A stretch of 6,766 nucleotides of DNA, taken from positions 1-6,766 of the forward strand of contig JAIYBS010000355.1 of the NCBI GenBank assembly GCA_027488415.1. Reading direction: 5' to 3'. Of this stretch, positions 1-4,800 are shown in pieces (position 1 is the first letter of the stretch; the number at the start of each line of letters is the position of its first letter). Below the pieces are notes generated by a model. That model did no database searches, was not told where the DNA came from, and worked only from the letters and a program-made list of their open reading frames with translations. The position numbers and the translations under genes were made by a program. Source of the stretch: Planctomycetaceae bacterium. Its GTDB lineage: Bacteria > Planctomycetota > Phycisphaerae > Phycisphaerales > SM1A02.

Positions 1-1103
1 GCGCCGCGGACGCCCGCGTCGCCGATGCCGAGCGCGCGCTCGACGAGGCTGAGCGTCGCGATGCCGCCGAGGTCCTCGAGCAGGAGGGCCGCGGCGACGC
101 GGGCGAGCGCGCCCTCGATCTCGCGGACGCTGCCGATCGATCGGTCGCTGATCGCGCGCGCGGCCGCCGGCTCGAGCGCGATGCCGCGCTCCTCGGCGAT
201 GCGCGTCACGAGCGCCTCGCGGGTGCCCCGGTCCGGCGCCTCGACCTGCACGACCATGCCGGCGAGCATGCGGCTCACCAGCGCCTCGCTGAACGATCGG
301 AGCGCGCGCGGGTGCGCGTCCGTGACGATCGCCACGCGCGCGCCGCTCAGGCCGATGGCGTCGATCGTGTGCAGGAACTCGGCCTGCGTCGCGCCCTTGT
401 TGGAGAGGAAGTGCACGTCGTCGATCGCGAGGAGGTCGAGCTTGCGGACCTTCGCTCGGAAGGCCTCGATCGAGCCGCCGCGGACGGCCTGGATGTAGTC
501 GTTGGTGAACTGCTCGCCCGTCGTGTAGCGGATCCGCTCCTGCGGGCAGCGCTCGCGGCGGCGCGCGCAGAGCCCCTGGAGCAGGTGCGTCTTCCCGACG
601 CCGCAGCCGCCGTGCAGCAGGATGCTGCGGATCCCGCCGAGATCGTCCTCGGCGAGCCGGCGCGCGGCCTCGAAGGCGATGCGGTTGGAGTCCCCGACGA
701 CGAAGTCGCCGAGCTTGCGCCAGCGCGGCTGGTCGCGCCGGATGGCGGGAAGCGGCGCGGGCTCGGCCTGCTCGCGCGGCCCGGCGGCGGCCTCCTGCGG
801 CGGCGAGACGGCGCCAGGGGCCTCGTCGGCGCAGACGCGGACCGCGGCGAGCCCGACGTCGGCGGCGACGCTCGACAGGTCGTCCCGGAAGTGGCGCTCG
901 ATCCAGTCCGCGGCGAACCGGCTCGGGGCGTGCACGTGGAGCTCCTCGCCCGCGATGCGCAGGTGCGCGGGCTCCTCGAACCACATGCGGTATCTCGCGG
1001 CGCCGATGCGGGCCGCGAGGCGGCGCTCGATCGAGGTCTCGGACGGTCGTTCCCGGCCAGCCGATGCGGTCGCGGAGTCGGTGCTGTTGGCGAGTGCCTT
1101 CAA
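1..1103 (-). CDS. dnaA: Chromosomal replication initiator protein DnaA (3' end cut by window edge)
   Basis: DnaA is the AAA+ ATPase that binds DnaA boxes at oriC, melts the origin and loads the helicase. The minus-strand frame is open from the left edge through this interval. Counting from a TTG at 1103-1101, 367 residues are visible. A domain I-like helix with RYRMWFEEP is followed by an Ala/Pro-rich linker. The AAA+ domain starts near W128 (WRKLGDFVVGDSN). Walker A is GGCGVGKT at 165-172, and the Walker B aspartates D228-D229 lie in LLAIDDVHFL. Sensor I is VTDAHPR, and IGSVREIEGAL is the sensor II region. The last 80 or so residues (domain IV, helix-turn-helix) lie outside the window. The start is uncertain because no in-frame ATG exists upstream of domain I. 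TTG 1103 has AGGA about 11 nt upstream. GTG 1169 would add 22 residues. Identity is very secure; the start is not. Confidence 0.95.
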   Translation of the reverse strand, partial: MKALANSTDSATASAGRERPSETSIERRLAARIGAARYRMWFEEPAHLRIAGEELHVHAPSRFAADWIERHFRDDLSSVAADVGLAAVRVCADEAPGAVSPPQEAAAGPREQAEPAPLPAIRRDQPRWRKLGDFVVGDSNRIAFEAARRLAEDDLGGIRSILLHGGCGVGKTHLLQGLCARRRERCPQERIRYTTGEQFTNDYIQAVRGGSIEAFRAKVRKLDLLAIDDVHFLSNKGATQAEFLHTIDAIGLSGARVAIVTDAHPRALRSFSEALVSRMLAGMVVQVEAPDRGTREALVTRIAEERGIALEPAAARAISDRSIGSVREIEGALARVAAALLLEDLGGIATLSLVERALGIGDAGVRG

Positions 1104-1126
1104 GGGCGTCGCGATCCTGTGCCTGA

Positions 1127-1140
1127 GGCGCCGAAGCGCC
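1127..1140 (-). promoter_or_regulatory. UUCG-capped hairpin just upstream of the dnaA start
   Basis: On the dnaA-sense strand this reads GGCGC, then TTCG, then GCGCC. It is a perfect 5-bp GC stem closed by C-G around a UUCG tetraloop, one of the most stable RNA tetraloops known. It ends 23 nt before the TTG at 1103, so with that start it lies in the 5' leader. With the GTG at 1169 it would be inside the coding sequence. Any regulatory role is inference. Confidence 0.4.
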
Positions 1141-1349
1141 GGTTTGTCCGCCGAAGCGGGAATGGACACGCACGCGCCCGGCCCAATGGCAAGGACAACG
1201 CCGCACCGACTTCGACGGCGTTTCGCGTGACGACTGGTTTGAGGATCATCCGTGCCCGCGCCGGTGCGTTCGGCTCCGCCGACCGTCCGACCTCGACGGT
1301 CCGCCCACGCGGCGGCCAACGGGCTGATGCAGCTCGCCGGCGCCAGTGG

Positions 1350-1369
1350 GGCGCCGCTCGGGCGGCGCC
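1350..1369 (-). repeat. Perfect 8-bp GC inverted repeat in the dnaA leader
   Basis: GGCGCCGC at 1350-1357 and GCGGCGCC at 1362-1369 are perfect complements separated by TCGG. They would form a very stable stem-loop in a dnaA transcript starting farther right. A third GGCGCC hexamer at 1339-1344 could pair alternatively with either arm. No U-tract follows on either strand, so an intrinsic terminator is unlikely. Confidence 0.45.
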
Positions 1370-1403
1370 GTCGAATGCCGCGCTTCCTGCACGGCAGGTG
1401 GGA

Positions 1404-1431
1404 AGGGTAGCGGCACCTGAACGCGATGCAA
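1404..1431 (-). promoter_or_regulatory. Weak candidate promoter for dnaA
   Basis: On the minus strand TTGCAT (1431-1426) is followed after 16 bp by TACCCT (1409-1404). The -35 match to TTGACA is 3 of 6 and the -10 match to TATAAT is 3 of 6. Position and direction suit dnaA and would give a leader of over 200 nt containing the 1350-1369 hairpin. The match is weak enough to be chance. Confidence 0.2.
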
Positions 1432-1480
1432 GCACCGTTCGGTGCGAAGGTGTCCGCCGCGATTCGTAAGTGCCGATCTC

Positions 1481-1499
1481 CCGCGCAATTCCTGCGCGG
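1481..1499. repeat. Inverted repeat CCGCGCA-N5-TGCGCGG
   Basis: CCGCGCA at 1481-1487 and TGCGCGG at 1493-1499 are exact 7-bp complements with ATTCC between them. The site sits next to the most A/T-rich patch of the dnaA upstream region and 8 bp before the degenerate DnaA box. The symmetry suits a dimeric regulator's operator or an origin element. No protein can be named from sequence alone. Confidence 0.4.
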
Positions 1500-1507
1500 A
1501 AACAATT

Positions 1508-1516
1508 TGATCCACG
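1508..1516 (+). promoter_or_regulatory. Degenerate DnaA box
   Basis: TGATCCACG matches the DnaA box TTATCCACA at 7 of 9 positions. It lies on the opposite strand from the perfect box at 1543-1551, with 26 bp between them. Alone it would be unconvincing. The neighbouring perfect box and the dnaA context raise its credibility slightly. Confidence 0.3.
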
Positions 1517-1542
1517 CGATCGGGCGCGCGATGCGCGTTCGC

Positions 1543-1551
1543 TGTGGACAA
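1543..1551 (-). promoter_or_regulatory. DnaA box TTGTCCACA
   Basis: The minus strand reads TTGTCCACA, one base from the E. coli consensus TTATCCACA and identical to the box preferred in high-GC actinobacteria such as Streptomyces. It lies upstream of dnaA, where DnaA boxes commonly mediate autoregulation or origin binding. A chance perfect 9-mer in this small region is possible but unlikely. Binding has not been shown. Confidence 0.6.
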
Positions 1552-1568
1552 CTGTCGTCACTTGACAG
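1552..1568. repeat. Short palindrome abutting the DnaA box
   Basis: CTGTC at 1552-1556 and GACAG at 1564-1568 are complementary arms around seven bases. The repeat starts at the base after the DnaA box. It could be an operator half-site pair, or a short hairpin just past the GNAT stop codon (1585). It lacks a U-tract and is too small for a confident terminator. Confidence 0.3.
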
Positions 1569-1584
1569 CGGACGCGCGCCGCCG

Positions 1585-2577
1585 CTAACGGCCGATGCCT
1601 GCGACGAATGCCTCGCGACGTCGGACGGTTCGGAACCCGCTGCGCGCGTAGAGCGCGACCGCCGGCGTGTTGCGCGCATCGACGGCGAGTCCGAGCACGC
1701 GTTCCGCGCGACCGCTGCCGAGCGCGATCGCCTGGGCCATCATCGCGCGTCCAAGTCCGCGCGCCCGTTCCTCCGGGACGATCCCGAGGTACACGACCTC
1801 GAGCGACTCGGTGGCCTGCGAAGGCGAGAGGAGGAGCGCCGCGACGGGCCGATCGTCGCGCCAGGCGATCGTCCACAGCGAGGGGTCGTGCTCGCCGGCG
1901 GCGAGGTGGCCGTCCAGGATGTCGGCCGGCTCACGCATCTGCGCGAGGCCCGGGCAGTCGAGCGTCTCGACGTAGGTCTCGACGAGGAGCCGCTGCAGGA
2001 GCTCGCGCTGGCCCGGGTCCCACGAGGTGAAGGTGATCCCGGCCGGCGGCGCGGCGGGTGCGGTGCCGTCGCGCGCCATCGGCCGCTCCATGTAGTCGAG
2101 CGATGCGAGGTGGCGCATGCCGCCGAGGACCCAGGCCTGGCTGCGGAGCGTCTCGCTGGGCGCGGAGAGGGCCTGCACGAGCCGTACGGCCGGCATGGAA
2201 TCGCACTCGCGCAACAGCGTCCCGACGAGTTGCCCGATCACCTGCGCGTGACCGTGGTCGCGGGGCGAGGTTGCCATCAGCAGCGCCGATCGCCCGGGAT
2301 GCGGGACCAGGAGCGCACCTGCCTCCACGCGACCGTCGCGCGTGGCGGTCCAGACAAGGCTCAGGTCGATCCCCTGGTCACGGGCCCGCCGCTCGAATCC
2401 GGGCGAGGCGACCGCTCCGGCGCCGAGCACCGACGCCAACGCCTGGGACCGAAGTTCGGCCCCAGCGCGCTCGAAGCGGAATTCCGGGACGGGCGCGGGG
2501 CCGCGTCCGAAGAGCCCTCGAAATGCCACGGGCGGAGCGTATCCGTTCGGTCCGCGGATCCGTAGAATCCGGGCCAT
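1585..2577 (-). CDS. GNAT-family N-acetyltransferase with a degenerate N-terminal half
   Basis: A 330-residue protein whose C-terminal half is a clear GNAT domain, which transfers an acyl group from acyl-CoA to an amine. VVYLGIVPEE leads into the acetyl-CoA pyrophosphate loop RARGLG (271-276). The motif B region follows, with LAVDARNTPAVALYARSGF at 297-315. Residues about 35-165 have GNAT-like strand and helix rhythm (LVWTATRDGRVEAGALLVPH) but no recognisable CoA loop, so this may be a tandem GNAT with one inactive half, as in mycothiol synthase-like proteins. The substrate cannot be told. The ATG at 2577-2575 is preceded by weak GGAAG. An upstream ATG at 2625 would add 16 residues, and a GTG at 2529 would remove 16 and free the divergent gene's promoter. 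The protein is cytoplasmic, with no signal or membrane segment. It reads towards dnaA but the roughly 480-bp gap argues against an operon. Confidence 0.85.
   Translation of the reverse strand: MARILRIRGPNGYAPPVAFRGLFGRGPAPVPEFRFERAGAELRSQALASVLGAGAVASPGFERRARDQGIDLSLVWTATRDGRVEAGALLVPHPGRSALLMATSPRDHGHAQVIGQLVGTLLRECDSMPAVRLVQALSAPSETLRSQAWVLGGMRHLASLDYMERPMARDGTAPAAPPAGITFTSWDPGQRELLQRLLVETYVETLDCPGLAQMREPADILDGHLAAGEHDPSLWTIAWRDDRPVAALLLSPSQATESLEVVYLGIVPEERARGLGRAMMAQAIALGSGRAERVLGLAVDARNTPAVALYARSGFRTVRRREAFVAGIGR
2563..2568 (+). promoter_or_regulatory. -10 element TAGAAT of the exported-protein gene
   Basis: TAGAAT matches TATAAT at 5 of 6 positions and ends 7 bp before the ATG at 2576. 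Transcription would start at or within a base or two of that ATG, giving a leaderless mRNA. No convincing -35 box is found at 16-18 bp upstream. Confidence 0.4.
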
Positions 2578-3232
2578 GCCCGCGAACTTCCGCCTGTCGT
2601 CCCTCGCCGTCTCCGCCCTCGCCATCGCCGCCTGCGGTGCCGGGGTCCATGCCGCTGCGTTTGCCGCGGGTGGGGCAGCTCAGGCCTCGGGATCGCTCAT
2701 CCCGAAGGTGAAGCCCGCGACCGCCAACGATCTGGACTTCCGGCCGGGGACGCTTCGCCTGGTGACCGACGCCGAGTCAGGAGCGCGCTTCTGGGTGTTC
2801 ATCTACACCATCGCCAACAAGACCGGCAAGACCCAGCGGTTCTCGCCCCGCTTCGAGCTGCTCATGGGCGACGGCACGATCCTCGAGGCCGGACGCGACG
2901 TCCCGGTTGAGGCAGGGCGCCGCGTCCTGCGGTCGGTCGGGTCGGACCAGGCGCTCGACCAGTTCCAGATCATGGGCGAGATCCTGGACGGGGAGGCCAA
3001 CGCCCGAGAGGGCGTCGTGGTCTGGCCGGCCAAGGGCGACTCCAAGGAAATCACGATGTTCGTGTCGGGCATGAGCTCTGCGTTCGATCGCGTGAAGGAC
3101 CCGGCCACCGGCAAGGACGCGATCATCCGCCGTTCCTGGTCGCGCCAGTACTCGGTTCCCGGGTCGCCCGATCCGCGCGTTGCCAGCGAGGCTTCGTTCG
3201 ACCCCATCAAGGACGCGTGGCTGATGCGCTGA
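2576..3232 (+). CDS. Exported protein of unknown function (possible lipoprotein)
   Basis: A 218-residue protein that I cannot place in a named family. An export signal is clear: R6, then a hydrophobic run LAVSALAIAA. IAAC at 17-20 fits a lipobox with Cys20 as the lipidated residue, while signal peptidase I cleavage near AFA-AGG (about 30) is an alternative. The mature part begins with a low-complexity Ala/Gly/Ser stretch. A compact, probably beta-rich region follows: GTLRLVTDAESGARFWVFIY (58-77), TIANKTGKTQRF (78-89), and FELLMGDGTILEAGRDVPVE (93-112). The core resembles secreted proteins I associate with planctomycetes, in which a tyrosine/tryptophan-rich strand leads into an NKTG turn. No catalytic motif is visible. 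The start is supported by the signal sequence and the -10 box; no Shine-Dalgarno precedes it. It ends 86 bp before the rpmA -35 box. Confidence 0.85.
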   Translation: MPANFRLSSLAVSALAIAACGAGVHAAAFAAGGAAQASGSLIPKVKPATANDLDFRPGTLRLVTDAESGARFWVFIYTIANKTGKTQRFSPRFELLMGDGTILEAGRDVPVEAGRRVLRSVGSDQALDQFQIMGEILDGEANAREGVVVWPAKGDSKEITMFVSGMSSAFDRVKDPATGKDAIIRRSWSRQYSVPGSPDPRVASEASFDPIKDAWLMR

Positions 3233-3318
3233 CGGGCGGGCGTTCGCTGGGGCTGATAATCGTTCGAGGCGCCGGAACCCCTGTGTCGCCGATCGATCGA
3301 ATCCGCTCGGCGTACCCA

Positions 3319-3347
3319 TTGAGGCGTGCCGCCGTTTCCGCTACACT
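3319..3347 (+). promoter_or_regulatory. Promoter of rpmA
   Basis: TTGAGG (3319-3324) and TACACT (3342-3347) are separated by exactly 17 bp. Each matches the sigma-70-type hexamer at 4 of 6 positions. The predicted start near 3354 gives a leader of about 38 nt containing the Shine-Dalgarno. GATAAT at 3255-3260 is a good -10 on its own but has no matching -35. Confidence 0.55.
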
Positions 3348-3377
3348 TCGGAACTCACCTGTTTGACTGACTTTCGC

Positions 3378-3383
3378 AAGGAG
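3378..3383 (+). promoter_or_regulatory. Strong ribosome binding site for rpmA
   Basis: AAGGAG lies 8 nt before the GTG at 3392. It fixes the non-ATG start of rpmA and is the best Shine-Dalgarno in the window, as expected for a highly translated ribosomal protein. Confidence 0.85.
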
Positions 3384-3391
3384 ACTTCGCC

Positions 3392-3664
3392 GTGGCACAC
3401 AAGAAGGGACAGGGCTCGACCCAGAACGGACGCGATTCGAACCCGCAGTTCCGTGGCATCAAGCTCTACGGTGGCGAGTCCGCCAAGAGCGGTTCCATCA
3501 TCGTCCGCCAGTGCGGCACGCGCTGGAAGCCGGGCTACCTCGTGAAGCTCTGCAGCGACCACACCCTCATGGCCCTGGCCGAGGGAACGGTGCGCTTCCG
3601 TGGCCGCGTGGTGGACATCATCCCGTCCGACCCCGCGACGCCGCGCCTGGCCATCGACCGCTGA
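3392..3664 (+). CDS. rpmA: 50S ribosomal protein L27
   Basis: A 90-residue L27, full length for the family. L27 sits near the peptidyl transferase centre, with its N-terminal tail reaching towards the tRNA ends. The diagnostic N-terminus MAHKKGQGSTQNGRDSN is present, so there is no cleaved leader of the Firmicutes type. Then come GIKLYGGESAKSGSIIVRQC, GTRWKPG, and a C-terminal half rich in short strands (HTLMALAEGTVRFRGR). Translation starts at a GTG with a strong Shine-Dalgarno. The usual glycine-rich loop after KPG (VGMGKD-like) reads VKLCSD here, a notable divergence. No rplU (L21) lies upstream; the gene has its own promoter and a strong terminator directly downstream, so it is probably transcribed largely as a single-gene unit. 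Confidence 0.96.
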   Translation: MAHKKGQGSTQNGRDSNPQFRGIKLYGGESAKSGSIIVRQCGTRWKPGYLVKLCSDHTLMALAEGTVRFRGRVVDIIPSDPATPRLAIDR

Positions 3665-3688
3665 CCGCGGTCCGATTCGATCTATTCG

Positions 3689-3719
3689 CCGCGCAGGTCG
3701 TTCGATCTGCGCGGTTTTT
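3689..3719 (+). terminator. Intrinsic terminator after rpmA
   Basis: CCGCGCAGGTC (3689-3699) pairs with GATCTGCGCGG (3704-3714) to make an 11-bp stem with one G-U wobble and a GTTC loop. Five T residues (3715-3719) follow immediately, and the sequence after that stays pyrimidine-rich. The stem begins 25 bp after the rpmA stop and the T-tract ends 24 bp before the obgE ATG. It should strongly limit read-through into obgE. Confidence 0.88.
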
Positions 3720-3743
3720 CTTCCTCCCGAGCCCGCGGTCGCC

Positions 3744-4760
3744 ATGAACGCATTCGTCGATACAGCCGTCGTCACCGTCCGCTCCGGCAAGGGCGGTGAC
3801 GGCTGCTCGCACCTGCGCCGCGAGAAGGACCGGCCGAAGGGCGGCCCCGACGGCGGCGACGGCGGCAAGGGCGGCGACGTCGTGGTCATCGCGGACTCGC
3901 ACCTCGACACGCTCATCGAGTTCTCATTCCGCGCGCATTTCTTCGCGGACGATGGCCAGCGCGGGATGCAGAAGAGCTGCCACGGGGCGGACGGCGCCGG
4001 GGTCGAGATCCGGCTTCCGGTCGGAACCGTCGTCGCCGACGCCGACACCGGGGAGGTCCTCGTCGACCTCGTCGAGGCGGGCCAGCGCGCGGTCGTCGCG
4101 CCCGGCGGGAAGGGCGGCCTGGGCAACGAGCACTTCAAGGGTCCGCTGAAGCAGACGCCGATGGAGTCGACCCCCGGCGAGCCAGCGGTCGAGCGGCGCC
4201 TGCTGCTCGAGCTGAAGCTCATCGCGGACATCGGGCTCGTGGGGCTGCCGAACGCCGGCAAGAGCACGCTGCTGCGCGCCATCAGCCGCGCGAACGCGAA
4301 GGTCGGCGCGTACCCGTTCACCACGCTGAGCCCGCAGCTCGGGATCGCCGAGCTCGACCTCGAGCGTCGGCTCGTCTTCGCCGACCTGCCGGGGCTGATC
4401 GAGGGCGCGGCGCAGGGGGCCGGCCTCGGGCACGACTTCCTGAAGCACGTGGAGCGCACGCGCGCGATCGTGCACCTCGTCGACATCGCGCCGCTCGATG
4501 GCAGCGACCCGGTCGAGAACTGGCGGATGATCCGCGGCGAGCTGCTCGAGTTCTCCGCGGAGCTCGCCGAGAAGCCGGAGCTCGTGGTCCTGAACAAGCT
4601 CGACCTCGTGGAGCCGGAGGAGCGCGATGCCCGCATCGAGCGCTTCGCCGGCGCGATCGGCATGAAGAAGGGCGAGCGTCCGCTCGCCATCTCCGGCGCG
4701 ACCGGCGAGGGCCTGCGCCCGATGCTCGAGGCGGCGTGGCGGCTCTCCGAGAAGGCGTGA
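3744..4760 (+). CDS. obgE: GTPase Obg/CgtA (ribosome assembly and stress control)
   Basis: Obg is an essential GTPase that associates with the 50S subunit during maturation and links growth to (p)ppGpp and stress. The protein has 338 residues, the short form with no C-terminal OCT extension. The N-terminal Obg fold carries the glycine-rich repeats GKGGDGC and KGGPDGGDGGKGGDV (32-46), with GGKGGLGNEHF at 121-131. The G domain shows G1 GLPNAGKST (167-175), YPFTTLSPQLG with the switch I threonines, G3 DLPG (214-217), G4 NKLD (284-287) and G5 SGATG (317-321). All catalytic motifs are intact. The ATG at 3744 matches the family start, but the pyrimidine-rich upstream sequence has no Shine-Dalgarno. 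The rpmA terminator lies just upstream, so expression must come from read-through or an unseen promoter. Confidence 0.97.
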   Translation: MNAFVDTAVVTVRSGKGGDGCSHLRREKDRPKGGPDGGDGGKGGDVVVIADSHLDTLIEFSFRAHFFADDGQRGMQKSCHGADGAGVEIRLPVGTVVADADTGEVLVDLVEAGQRAVVAPGGKGGLGNEHFKGPLKQTPMESTPGEPAVERRLLLELKLIADIGLVGLPNAGKSTLLRAISRANAKVGAYPFTTLSPQLGIAELDLERRLVFADLPGLIEGAAQGAGLGHDFLKHVERTRAIVHLVDIAPLDGSDPVENWRMIRGELLEFSAELAEKPELVVLNKLDLVEPEERDARIERFAGAIGMKKGERPLAISGATGEGLRPMLEAAWRLSEKA

Positions 4761-4773
4761 GCCGGGGAAACCT

Positions 4774-4790
4774 GCCGGGGGCCCGCCGGC
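4774..4790. terminator. Possible GC hairpin between convergent obgE and vWA genes
   Basis: GCCGG (4774-4778) and CCGGC (4786-4790) can pair around a 7-nt loop in the 40-bp gap between the two convergent stop codons. Position suits a shared terminator, but there is no T-tract on either strand. It is a weak call. Confidence 0.25.
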
Positions 4791-4800
4791 GTGCCTTCGG

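Larger units (their letters stand above)
1104..1584. other. Gene-free dnaA upstream region, candidate replication control region
   Basis: About 480 bp separate the probable dnaA start from the stop of the GNAT gene, and I see no believable coding sequence on either strand. Frames that stay open here give Arg/Ala/Pro-rich, motif-free translations typical of high-GC DNA. The stretch holds one perfect DnaA box, a degenerate second box, three short inverted repeats and two stable hairpins (listed separately). Positions 1485-1512 are visibly richer in A and T than the surroundings. dnaA promoter regions and chromosomal origins often look like this. However, only one perfect box is present, so a full oriC is not shown. 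Confidence 0.5.

Noticed and set aside
312..1469. Long open plus-strand frame opposite dnaA (385 codons)
   Set aside because: It is antisense to a clear DnaA and translates to a low-complexity Arg/Ala/Gly/Asp product without motifs, the usual mirror effect in high-GC DNA.
1246..1551. Minus-strand 101-codon frame in the dnaA upstream region
   Set aside because: The product is Arg/His/Pro-rich with no domain, no Shine-Dalgarno was noted, and it crosses the DnaA box and hairpins; treated as noncoding.
1104..1584. Declaring this region oriC
   Set aside because: Only one perfect DnaA box plus weak ones is visible, with no clear unwinding element; skew data would be needed.
1426..2565. Plus-strand 379-codon frame opposite the GNAT gene
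   Set aside because: Antisense to a gene with clear GNAT motifs; its own translation is low-complexity and charged.
2342..2575. Extending the exported protein upstream to the first ATG in frame
   Set aside because: The extra 78 residues are antisense to GNAT and would bury the signal peptide inside the protein.
3341..4690. Minus-strand 449-codon frame opposite rpmA and obgE
   Set aside because: It covers two unmistakable plus-strand genes and gives a Ser/Arg/Pro-rich sequence typical of an antisense frame.
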